Shown: positions 23,830-32,180 of the stretch, piece by piece | Position numbering within the stretch: position 1 is the stretch's first letter | Layout: every line of letters starts with the position of its first letter | NCBI GenBank assembly: GCA_017470145.1 | Contig: JAFUFB010000003.1 | Span: forward strand, 62,001 to 126,000 | Direction: 5' to 3' | Source: Clostridia bacterium | Lineage (GTDB): Bacteria > Bacillota > Clostridia > Christensenellales > Aristaeellaceae | Length of the DNA: 64,000 nt | Notes under the pieces: model-generated | Told to the model about the DNA's origin: nothing | The model's input: the letters and a program-made list of their open reading frames with translations, nothing else | Database searches by the model: none | Program-made: the position numbers and the translations under genes

Positions 23830-24798
23830 ATGCAAAAAGCGCAGGCGAACAAGAAAAAGGTAAAATCCATTAGCTATAGCCGCTATGGATACTACTTTAT
23901 CGCGCCATTCTTTATCACGTTCCTGATCTTCCAGCTGTATCCCATTTTCTTCACCTTCCGTACCTCTCTGACGGACGCTGTGGGCTGGGAGAAGGTGCTG
24001 AACAACAGCATCATCGGCTTCGAAAATTTCCGCCAGCTGTTTGATCCCTCCAGCCTGGTGTACCCGAAATTCTGGGGCGCCATGGGGAATACGATCATCA
24101 TCTGGTTCTTCAACTTTGTGCCCCAGCTGGGTCTGGCACTGATCCTGGCCTCCTGGTTCACGGACGCCCATCTGCACCTGAAGGCCCAGGGCTTCTTCAA
24201 GGTGACGATTTTCCTGCCGAATATCATCACCGCCGCCACCATCGGTATGCTGTTCATGAGCCTGTTCAGCTTCCCCGTAGCGCCCATCAACACCTTCCTG
24301 CAGTCCTCCGGCATCGCCAATCTGCCGACGGAATTCTTCCGGTCGGTGGCCTGGAGCCGAGGCCTGATCTCCTTCATCCAGTGGTGGATGTGGTGCGGCA
24401 ATACCATGATTGTCATGATCGCCGGCATCAGCGGCATCAACCCCAGCATCTTTGAGGCGGCGCTGGTGGACGGATGCACCAGCCGGCAAACCTTCTGGAA
24501 GATTACCCTGCCCTTGATCAAGCCCATCCTGGTTTACAACCTGACCACTTCTCTGGTGGGCGGCCTGACCATGTTCGACATTCCGCACATGATGACCCAG
24601 GGCAACCCCAACGAAACCACCAACACCGTGGCCCGCTTCATTTATATGCAGGGCTTCACCGGCAGCCGCAACTTCAACATGGCCAGCGCGGCCAGCGTGG
24701 TCCTCTTCGGCATCATCATCATCGGATCCCTGGTGATTCGTTACCTGCTGAACGAGCATGACCCCAAGCCTGCCAAGGCCGGGAAGGGAGGCAAGTAG
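23830..24798 (+). CDS. Sugar ABC transporter permease, MalF-type
   Basis: 322-residue first membrane subunit with the ATG at 23830 preferred over a GTG nine bases earlier, because AAAAGGGG ends about eight bases upstream. There is a Lys-rich tail (KKKVKS), six helices and the docking loop IFEAALVDGCTSRQTFW (about residue 215). The TAG stop directly abuts the ATG of the next gene. It would pair with the unusual MalG-type subunit encoded next. Confidence 0.9.
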   Translation: MQKAQANKKKVKSISYSRYGYYFIAPFFITFLIFQLYPIFFTFRTSLTDAVGWEKVLNNSIIGFENFRQLFDPSSLVYPKFWGAMGNTIIIWFFNFVPQLGLALILASWFTDAHLHLKAQGFFKVTIFLPNIITAATIGMLFMSLFSFPVAPINTFLQSSGIANLPTEFFRSVAWSRGLISFIQWWMWCGNTMIVMIAGISGINPSIFEAALVDGCTSRQTFWKITLPLIKPILVYNLTTSLVGGLTMFDIPHMMTQGNPNETTNTVARFIYMQGFTGSRNFNMASAASVVLFGIIIIGSLVIRYLLNEHDPKPAKAGKGGK

Positions 24799-26280
24799 AT
24801 GAAAAAAACAAGAAAAATCATCTTCCTGGTCTGTATGGTTTTGACGCTGCTGGCCATGTTCCTGCCGGTGGCGGATTTCCAGGATAACTCCTCCGCCTCC
24901 ATGTCCACGGACATCGAGAAGCAGCAGGACAAGGTGGACAGCGCCCAGAAGCAGCTGGACCGCTGGATTGAGGGCGGCAAGAAGAGCGAAGCCGATATCC
25001 AGAAGCAGCGGGATAAGGTAGCTAAGGAGCAGAGCAAGCTGGACGAATTGATTGCCCAGCAGGAAGCTGCCAGCAACGAAACCGGCGCTGGCTTGCGCTA
25101 TACCCTGCTGCCGGGCAAGCTGCCCGCGGAGCTGGAGATTGACCAGAGCGTCATCAACCAGTATAAGGTATACACCACCAACTTCCCCGTGTATTATGCC
25201 GGCATCTGGGCGGCCTTTGGGCTGCTGATCGCGGCGACGCTGCTGGTGCTTCTGGCGGGGGACAAGCCCATCAGCGTGCTGTATACCATCTCCTCCTTCT
25301 GCCATCTTTGCGCCATCGTGCTGATCATCTACACGCTGCTTCGGCTGGCCGCGTTCCCCATCAAGCTGCCCTACGGTAACGCCCAGATTCGGACGCTGAC
25401 AGCCGTGGTGCTGGTGGCGGCGCCCATCGTGGCTTTCGCGGCACATCTGACGGCGGTGCAAAACTCCAAGCGGAGCATGATCTATGTTTTCTGCACCTTC
25501 CTCAGCGCCCTGGCCATCGTGCCCTTCTGGATCATGATTGTCAACGCCACCCGTTCCAGCCAAGCCATTCAGCAGAATGTGAGCTTGATTCCCGGCACCT
25601 ATCTGAAGTATAACTGGAACGTGTTGGCCTCCAAGAATTTCGACGTTACCATTGGCTTTAAAAACAGCGCCATTATCGCCTTTGGCTCTACCATCCTGAG
25701 CGTGTATTTCTCCGCCATGACGGCCTATGGCTTCAAGGTGTATGACTTCAAGGGCAGCAAGTTCCTCTACGCCGTGGTGATGGCCATCATCATGATTCCT
25801 GGCCAGGTCACCGGAACCGGCTTCTACATGTTCATGTATCAGTTGGGCTGGATCAACAGCTATCTGCCCCTGGTGGTGCCGGCCATTGCCAGTGCCAGTA
25901 CGGTGTTCTTCTTCCGGCAGTATCTGGAGGCCAACTTCCAGATCTCTCTGGTGGAAGCCAGCCGTATCGATGGCGCGGGAGAGTTCTTCACCTTTAACCG
26001 TATCGTATTGCCTATCATGGTGCCTGCTATGGCTACCATGGGCATCATGGCGGTGATCGGAAGCTGGAACAACTACCTGACGCCCTTGATGCTGTTGACG
26101 GATACCAAGATGAAGACCCTGCCCATGATGGTGCAGGAGCTGCGGGGCGATATCTATCGCACGGAGTATGGCTCCATCTATCTGGGCTTGACCCTGACGG
26201 CCCTGCCGCTGATCATCGTGTACCTGGCGTTCTCCAAGTATATCATCGCCGGCGTGGCCCTGGGCGGCGTCAAGGAATAA
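24799..26280 (+). CDS. Sugar ABC transporter permease, MalG-type, with long N-terminal membrane/coiled-coil extension
   Basis: 493 residues, about 200 more than the family norm. The C-terminal 270 residues are a normal MalG-type permease with six helices and the docking loop LVEASRIDGAGEFFTF (about residue 395). The N-terminal 200 residues add one helix (about 7-27), an outside segment with heptad-like charged repeats (about 35-92, KQQDKVDSAQKQLDRW, KQRDKVAKEQSKLDEL) and about three more helices. The extra part could hold the binding protein, sense the wall or bind a partner; none of this is established. The start is immediate after the preceding stop, and the frame is continuous, so this is not a frameshift artefact. 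Confidence 0.88.
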   Translation: MKKTRKIIFLVCMVLTLLAMFLPVADFQDNSSASMSTDIEKQQDKVDSAQKQLDRWIEGGKKSEADIQKQRDKVAKEQSKLDELIAQQEAASNETGAGLRYTLLPGKLPAELEIDQSVINQYKVYTTNFPVYYAGIWAAFGLLIAATLLVLLAGDKPISVLYTISSFCHLCAIVLIIYTLLRLAAFPIKLPYGNAQIRTLTAVVLVAAPIVAFAAHLTAVQNSKRSMIYVFCTFLSALAIVPFWIMIVNATRSSQAIQQNVSLIPGTYLKYNWNVLASKNFDVTIGFKNSAIIAFGSTILSVYFSAMTAYGFKVYDFKGSKFLYAVVMAIIMIPGQVTGTGFYMFMYQLGWINSYLPLVVPAIASASTVFFFRQYLEANFQISLVEASRIDGAGEFFTFNRIVLPIMVPAMATMGIMAVIGSWNNYLTPLMLLTDTKMKTLPMMVQELRGDIYRTEYGSIYLGLTLTALPLIIVYLAFSKYIIAGVALGGVKE

Positions 26281-26302
26281 TAATCTTTCAGCGAACTTTT
26301 TG

Positions 26303-26361
26303 CGGGAGGCGAAAGCCTCCCGTAATTTATGGAGAAGGTGTTGGCGCGCCTTCTCTTTTTT
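26303..26361 (+). terminator. Tandem terminators after the sugar importer operon
   Basis: CGGGAGGC-GAAA-GCCTCCCG (26303-26322) and GAGAAGG...CCTTCTC (26332-26355) followed by six Ts. Confidence 0.85.
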
Positions 26362-26456
26362 GTGGGGAGAAAGCCGGATTTATTCCAATTATGCTTACGC
26401 TGTTGATTTACAAGGGATTGCTCGCTTTCCGCTCTGCGGAGCGCTTTTTCGGTCCC

Positions 26457-26485
26457 TTGAAAATAGGCGGCATTTATAGTAGAAT
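26457..26485 (+). promoter_or_regulatory. Promoter for the tethered AAA gene
   Basis: TTGAAA, a 17-base spacer, TAGAAT (26480-26485). Confidence 0.65.
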
Positions 26486-26560
26486 GAATTCGTCTGTTCA
26501 GCGGGATTGTCGCTCCGGACTGAGGAGATTTGGAATTGAAGTTCATTCGGGAGGGTCGAT

Positions 26561-29500
26561 ATGAAGCGGTCCCGGTTTCTTTGTTTTTTTGTCTGGCTGA
26601 TGGTGGTATGCCTGTGCTTTTCCTGCGCCCTGGCGGATACGATTGCCCGGCTGGAATTCCCCTATGGATACACGGCTTCTCTGCTGGCCGCGGGCGGTAC
26701 GCCCCTGACCTTGGTCTACGATAATCAGTATTATTATTTCAAGGGGGAGGGCACCATCTTTAGCCCCTCCTTTGCCATGGAAGGGAGCCAGATTTCCTCC
26801 CTTTTTGAATATGTCTACCCGGAAAATCTATCCGATCGGGCCATTGGCCAGGGGAATTTTGTCCTGGGCCATCTGCATCTGGACGGCTTTGAAAACTGGG
26901 AGCTGATGATCGGTGAAGGCGACCGGGAGGATGGGTACTATATGTTTACGGAGCCCATGCCCCAATCCGGCGCCTTTGATCAGGATATCCTGCTGGAAAA
27001 GAGCACCCTGGGCCGCCCCTGTCGGGTGGACCGGGTGTATCTTTATCACAGCGGGGACGTCTATGGCGCGGTGGCGCTGTACATGGATTTTGAAGACCAG
27101 AGCGGTGCGGATCCTGCCATCATGGAGAGCATTCGGTCCCAGCTGATGGCCCTGACCCAGTCCAATCTGAAGCCGCCCTATTCCTCCGTGGTTTCGATCG
27201 AGATCGATGCCCCCTTGGGGAGCATTCTGGTTTCCACGGAAGCGGCCCGAAACCGGGCGCGGACGGCAGGCATTGTAACCTATACTCGCGCAACCACAAC
27301 CCAGCGGCCTACTGCGGAGCCCACGCCGGAGGAGGCTTCGCCGACCCCGACCCTGGAGCCCACACCGGAACCTACCGAGACGCCCTCTGCAACGCCCACC
27401 CTGGAGCCCACCCCAGAGCCGACGCCGGAACCGACGCCAGAGCCTACGGAAGAACCGACAGCGGAGCCGACGGAGGAGCCTAGCCTGGAGCCGACCCTGA
27501 CACCGGAGCCAGGGCCCCTGCTGGTGGATAACCTGGAGGTGTATGCGGATGCCATCGTCGTGCAGGGGTATTATCTGCCGACGGCGACGCCTGTGCCGAC
27601 GCCTACGCCCACCCCTGTGCCGGAACCGACCCCCATGCAGATCGATACCCTGGAGGTCAGCGCGGACGCCATCGTGTTCTCTGGCAATATCACCATGCCT
27701 ACGGCGGAACCGACAGCCGTGCCGACGCCTACGCCGGAGCCTACCGCGACACCGGAACCCACGCCCATCAATTTAGAAAACCTGGAAATCAACGCGGATG
27801 CGGTTGTGTTCTCGGGTAATATTACCATGCCTACGCCTACACCCTCTCCGGAGCCCACTCCGTCGCCGGAACCGACGCCGGTGCTGCTGGACACCATGGA
27901 GGTCAGCGCGGATAGCATCGTGTTCAATGGCAATATTACCATGCCCACTCCCACGCCTTCGCCAGAACCCACTCCGTCGCCGGAACCGACGCCGGTGCTG
28001 CTGGACACTATGGAGGTCAGTGCGGAGAGCATCGTGTTTAACGGCAACATTACCATGCCTACGCCCACGCCCTCCCCGGAACCCACGGTGTCTCCGGAAC
28101 CGACGCCCATCAATCTGGAGAATCTGGAAATTAGCGCGGAGAATATTCTGTTCTCAGGGAATATCACCATGCCCACGCCCACGCCTTCGCCAGAACCGAC
28201 CCCGTCGCCGGAACCAACACCGGTGCTGCTGGATACCATGGAGGTGAACGCGGACAGCATCGTATTCAATGGCAATATTACCATGCCTACGCCTACGCCC
28301 TCCCCGGAACCTACTGCGTCCCCGGAGCCGACGCCCATCAATTTTGACTCTCTGGAGGTCAATGCGGATTCCATTGTGATTCAGGGAAATATTCTGCCGA
28401 CGCCTACCCCGGTGGCTACGGCGACCCCTGAACCCACACCCCTGAACCTGGATACCTTGGAGGTCAACGCGGAGAACATCGTCTTCTCCGGGGCGATCCA
28501 TCTGCCGACGCCGGAGCCCACGGCGGTGCCGACGCCTTCGCCGGAACCCACGGCTGTCACCTTTGACACCCTGGAGATCACCGCGGAAAACATCGTTTTC
28601 GCCGGGGATTTGAATCTGCCAGCCGCCGCGCCCACACCGACGCCTACCTTTACGCCAGAACCGACGGAAACGGAAACGCCCCTGCCGACCCGGAACACTG
28701 CCGCCAGCGGCATCAACTGGATCAATTGGCTGGCCGTAGGGCTGGGACTGCTGTCCCTGGCGGTGGCTGGGGTCATGGGCGTGCTGCTGACCCGGAAAAA
28801 GAAAGGCCCGGTGGACGATACCAATTCCCGCCAACGGTTCTTCCGCCTGGCGGAGGTGGACGACCGCATGAGACAGCAGGCGGAGCCCCAATGGGACGAG
28901 GAAGCGACCCTGGAGCAGATCTGCGTCCAGTTCCGGGATTTCGCCGCCTCCCAGCTGCATCTGTACTATTCCCTGGACCTGATTCGTACCTTTATCGCCA
29001 GCTTCGCCGCCAGCCGGCTGGTGATTTTGCAGGGCATCTCCGGCACGGGAAAAACCTCCCTGGCCTATGCCTTTGGCAAATTTGTGGAGAATCCCTCCAC
29101 CATCATCCCGGTGCAGCCCTCCTGGCGGGACCGCAGCGATCTGTTGGGATACTTTAACGAATTCACCAAGCGGTTTAACGAGACGGAGCTGCTGACCAAG
29201 GTATACGAGGCCCAGTATTCCGACCATATCTATCTGTCCGTGCTGGACGAGATGAACATCGCCCGGGTTGAATATTACTTTGCCGAATTCTTGTCCATTC
29301 TGGAAATGCCTGACCCGGAGGAATGGGTAATTCAGGTGGTGCCGGACCAGTGGGAGCGGGACCCCGACCTGCTGGACAAGGGCAAGCTGAAGCTGCCGGC
29401 CAACATGTGGTACGCCGGCACGGCGAATAACGACGATTCCACCTTCGCCATCTCCGACAAGGTGTATGACCGGGCCATGATTCTGGATATCGACAGCAAG

Positions 29501-29908
29501 ACCGCCCCCTTCGAGGCGCCGGAAACCGCCTCCCTGGCCCTGAGCAGTACCCGGTTCCGCCAGCTGCTGGTGGAATCCCGCCAGACTTATCATGTGCATT
29601 CCGAAAACCTGGAAAAGATTGGTCAGCTGGATGATTATCTGGCCGCCCATCTGCGGGTTGCCTTCGGAAACCGCATCATGAACCAGTTCCACCGCTTTGT
29701 GCCGGCTTATATGGCCTGCGGCGGAACGGAGCTGGAGGCCATTGACTTCCTGATCTGCAAGAAGGTGCTGCGGAAGCTGGAAAGCCAAAACCTTTCCTTC
29801 ATTCGGGAGGAGATCGACGGCCTTTGCGAGCGGCTGGATCAGCTCTTTGGCCGGGACGCCATGAAGCACTGCCTGGAATACCTCCATCGGCTGAAAAGGA
29901 TGGGATAA
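26561..29908 (+). CDS. Surface-exposed Pro/Thr-repeat protein with cytoplasmic McrB-like AAA+ domain
   Basis: 1115 residues. The order is: signal sequence (1-25); an outside domain of unknown fold (about 26-240); a Pro/Thr/Glu-rich stalk; ten copies of a short motif like LEVSADSIVFNGNITMP (about 320-690) joined by PTPSPEPTP linkers; a membrane helix (about 720-742) followed by RKKKKG; and a cytoplasmic AAA+ domain. Walker A is GISGTGKT (825-832), Walker B is LDEMN (895-899), and AGTANNDDSTFAISDKVYDRA fits the sensor region of McrB-type GTPase/ATPases. Such an ATPase fused to a surface stalk is unusual. GGGAGG precedes the ATG. The next gene follows after six bases, so the two form an operon. 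Classical McrB cuts modified DNA with McrC; the membrane anchor here argues for another task. Confidence 0.85.
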   Translation: MKRSRFLCFFVWLMVVCLCFSCALADTIARLEFPYGYTASLLAAGGTPLTLVYDNQYYYFKGEGTIFSPSFAMEGSQISSLFEYVYPENLSDRAIGQGNFVLGHLHLDGFENWELMIGEGDREDGYYMFTEPMPQSGAFDQDILLEKSTLGRPCRVDRVYLYHSGDVYGAVALYMDFEDQSGADPAIMESIRSQLMALTQSNLKPPYSSVVSIEIDAPLGSILVSTEAARNRARTAGIVTYTRATTTQRPTAEPTPEEASPTPTLEPTPEPTETPSATPTLEPTPEPTPEPTPEPTEEPTAEPTEEPSLEPTLTPEPGPLLVDNLEVYADAIVVQGYYLPTATPVPTPTPTPVPEPTPMQIDTLEVSADAIVFSGNITMPTAEPTAVPTPTPEPTATPEPTPINLENLEINADAVVFSGNITMPTPTPSPEPTPSPEPTPVLLDTMEVSADSIVFNGNITMPTPTPSPEPTPSPEPTPVLLDTMEVSAESIVFNGNITMPTPTPSPEPTVSPEPTPINLENLEISAENILFSGNITMPTPTPSPEPTPSPEPTPVLLDTMEVNADSIVFNGNITMPTPTPSPEPTASPEPTPINFDSLEVNADSIVIQGNILPTPTPVATATPEPTPLNLDTLEVNAENIVFSGAIHLPTPEPTAVPTPSPEPTAVTFDTLEITAENIVFAGDLNLPAAAPTPTPTFTPEPTETETPLPTRNTAASGINWINWLAVGLGLLSLAVAGVMGVLLTRKKKGPVDDTNSRQRFFRLAEVDDRMRQQAEPQWDEEATLEQICVQFRDFAASQLHLYYSLDLIRTFIASFAASRLVILQGISGTGKTSLAYAFGKFVENPSTIIPVQPSWRDRSDLLGYFNEFTKRFNETELLTKVYEAQYSDHIYLSVLDEMNIARVEYYFAEFLSILEMPDPEEWVIQVVPDQWERDPDLLDKGKLKLPANMWYAGTANNDDSTFAISDKVYDRAMILDIDSKTAPFEAPETASLALSSTRFRQLLVESRQTYHVHSENLEKIGQLDDYLAAHLRVAFGNRIMNQFHRFVPAYMACGGTELEAIDFLICKKVLRKLESQNLSFIREEIDGLCERLDQLFGRDAMKHCLEYLHRLKRMG

Positions 29909-29914
29909 GCAAGA

Positions 29915-31858
29915 ATGAATGAATTCAGGAGCCTTTATCAGGCTTACCAGGAGTATATTCGTGCCGTGGCGGAGGATCCCACCCATCAGGCGCTGCTCCG
30001 GTCCCTGGGGGAGGATCCCCAGGCCCGGGAGCAGCTGGAGGATCAGTGCACCGCCATCGTCTGGGACGGGGAGTGGATCGAAGCCTTCGAAGCCGCCTTC
30101 CCCTTTATCGAGAAGGCCATCGAGGAGCAGCGACGGTTCATCGAGACCTATTCTGAAATCCGCCGGGTGGATCAGGCCCGGAAAACTACTGTGGACTCCA
30201 TTCGCCATCTGGCGGAGCACAGCAATCTGATCTCCCGGGTGGAGGGGGAGGATGTGATCCCCGATAAAATCCTCATCGTCCAGCGGGAGGATAATTACGC
30301 CATTTACGAAAACCGATTCCTCTATACATTGGTGCAGCAGATGCAGGACTTCCTGAATCGCAGGTATGCCGCCGTGCAGGAGGTAAATGGCCTGCGGGAG
30401 CTGCGGTTCTCCTTCGACCGGGATGGCCGGGGGAAGAATATGCGTTTCCAGAGCCGGCTCACCTTCGCTCTGGACCAGCTGCCTCCGAAGACGGCCCTGC
30501 CGGAGGAGCGGACGGAGGACATGAGCGACATGGAGCGGGTGGAGCTGCTGGTGCGCCGGACGGGGGTGCTGGTGAACGCCCCCCTGATGCGCCAGCTGAA
30601 GGGCTGCATCCAAGTGTCGTCCCCCATCGTGCGGACCAATGTCTTTAAGAAAAACGAGAACTTCAAGCAGGCGCTGAACCTGTTTGAATTCCTGCAGCGG
30701 TATCAGAAGCCCGGCTATGAAATCATCCGGGAGGAAGCCCCTGCCCATCTTTTTCCGGAGGAGCTGCGGGCCCAGCTGAGCGAGCTGGCGCTGCTGCAGG
30801 CGCTGTTTTCCCGCCTGATTCTGGATCAGGACCTGGCGGAAGGGCTGCGGCAGGAGATGGCTCTGGGGGAGGAGCAGGCGGCGCTGGAGCGGCAGAAGCA
30901 GGAAAATGTCATTGAGCAGGCAGCCCGATCCCGGGTGGCCCAGGCGCGGCGGGAAGAAACCGTCCTGCGACAGCGAGAAATCGCCCAGCGGGAGGAGCTC
31001 ATCGCCCAGCGAGACGAGGAGATCGCCCGGCAGCAGGGAGAAATCGCGGATCGGGATCTAAGGATTGAAAAGGCGGATCAGGAGATTCAGTCCCTGGGGC
31101 AGGAGCTGACCGAGACTCGGGAGAGCTATGAAGCGGAGCTGAAGGAGACTCGGGAAGGGTACGAAACCCAGCTGAAGGACACCCAAGAGGGCTACGAGCA
31201 GCAGCTGATCGAGACGAAGAACAGCTATGAGACCCAGCTAACCGAGACTCGCGAAGGCTACGAAACCCAGCTGACCGACACCCGGAACAGCTATGAAACC
31301 CAGATCGCGGAAAACACCGCGGCGGCGGAGCGGCAGCTGGCGGAGACTCTCGCGGCAGGGGAGCAGGCCATGGCGGACGCCCAGGCTGCCATGCAGATGC
31401 AGATGGATGCGGCTGCGGCGGAATACGTCCGCCGGATGGAAGCCACCCAGGCCGAGGCTCAGCGGATGGAGCAGACCCTCCAGGACGCCCGGGAAGAAAC
31501 CCGGCAGGCCCTCTCCAAGGTAGAGGAGGAGCGCCGGCTACGCCGGGACGATCTGGAGCACGCCAAGGAAGAGATGCTAGCTCTTCGGAAGAAGATGGGC
31601 GGGGAGACCGCCCAGGCCCGGGAGGAAACCAAAGCCGCCCGGAAGGAAATCGTGGAAGCCCAGGCCAAGAACAAGGCCTTGCAAAAATCCCTGTTGGAGG
31701 CCCAGCGGCAGCTGCGGGAGACCAAGGAAAAGAACGCCAGCTTGCAAAAGCAGCTGATCCAGGCCAGGGAATCCGCCCGCAAAGCCCGGGGAGAAGCGCC
31801 CCCCACCCGGAATGTGCGCCACGCGGTTCGCAAGCTCTGGAATGGGACGAAAGATTGA
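29915..31858 (+). CDS. Coiled-coil partner of the tethered AAA protein (DUF2357-like N-terminal half)
   Basis: 647 residues, no signal peptide or membrane helix. The N-terminal 300 residues include QREDNYAIYENRFLYTLVQQ (about 129-148), which resembles the DUF2357 proteins encoded next to McrB-type ATPases; this is recognised by eye only. From about 310 to 640 it is a long coiled coil, with tandem 11- to 13-residue repeats such as ETREGYETQL and DTRNSYETQI (about 405-470). No McrC-type nuclease motif was seen. It starts six bases after the AAA gene and probably binds its product in the cytoplasm, perhaps as a rod or scaffold. Only weak ribosome-binding bases are visible, consistent with translational coupling. 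Confidence 0.75.
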   Translation: MNEFRSLYQAYQEYIRAVAEDPTHQALLRSLGEDPQAREQLEDQCTAIVWDGEWIEAFEAAFPFIEKAIEEQRRFIETYSEIRRVDQARKTTVDSIRHLAEHSNLISRVEGEDVIPDKILIVQREDNYAIYENRFLYTLVQQMQDFLNRRYAAVQEVNGLRELRFSFDRDGRGKNMRFQSRLTFALDQLPPKTALPEERTEDMSDMERVELLVRRTGVLVNAPLMRQLKGCIQVSSPIVRTNVFKKNENFKQALNLFEFLQRYQKPGYEIIREEAPAHLFPEELRAQLSELALLQALFSRLILDQDLAEGLRQEMALGEEQAALERQKQENVIEQAARSRVAQARREETVLRQREIAQREELIAQRDEEIARQQGEIADRDLRIEKADQEIQSLGQELTETRESYEAELKETREGYETQLKDTQEGYEQQLIETKNSYETQLTETREGYETQLTDTRNSYETQIAENTAAAERQLAETLAAGEQAMADAQAAMQMQMDAAAAEYVRRMEATQAEAQRMEQTLQDAREETRQALSKVEEERRLRRDDLEHAKEEMLALRKKMGGETAQAREETKAARKEIVEAQAKNKALQKSLLEAQRQLRETKEKNASLQKQLIQARESARKARGEAPPTRNVRHAVRKLWNGTKD

Positions 31859-31875
31859 CAAATCAACAATTTATG

Positions 31876-31903
31876 TTGACACGGGAAGAAAAAGTGATAT
31901 AAT
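31876..31903 (+). promoter_or_regulatory. Promoter for thrS and its T-box leader
   Basis: TTGACA, a 16-base spacer, TATAAT (31898-31903); among the best consensus matches in the window. Confidence 0.8.
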
Positions 31904-31909
31904 TTCTTC

Positions 31910-32141
31910 ACTTGCCGGATGACGAGGGACATGCCGCGTCTCCATGCCGCGAAAGAGAACGGGGGTCTTGGGCTGAAAGCCCCCGCCGCGGGATCTTCGC
32001 TGGAACCACCCATCCGACGGCAACGGTTCATGTCCGATATCGCATGGCAGAAATGAAGTGGTGTAAAGCAAGCGGGGTGGAACCGCGGATGCGTCATAAA
32101 AATGAGCATTCGTCCCAGCATAATTGGGGCGAGTGTTTTTT
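31910..32141 (+). promoter_or_regulatory. T-box riboswitch upstream of thrS
   Basis: The leader senses uncharged tRNA and controls thrS by transcription antitermination. The conserved T-box core GGGGTGGAACCGCGG lies at 32073-32087. Stem I is closed by TTGCCG near 31911 and CGGCAA near 32024. A candidate threonine specifier ACC followed by A is at about 32005-32010. The competing terminator hairpin is at 32107-32141. The core assignment is secure; the specifier is an inference. Confidence 0.93.
32107..32141 (+). terminator. T-box-controlled terminator
   Basis: CATTCGTCCC pairs with GGGGCGAGTG across a 9-base loop, followed by six Ts. Confidence 0.85.
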
Positions 32142-32180
32142 ATTACGCGAAGCCCCGAAAAGAAGAAGGAGGGAACCAAC

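Noticed and set aside
27520-28625. Non-coding minisatellite
   Set aside because: The repeats keep one frame and a clear protein motif within a long gene.
26561-31858. Classical McrBC restriction system
   Set aside because: The ATPase is membrane-anchored with an outside stalk, and no McrC-type nuclease motif was found in the partner.
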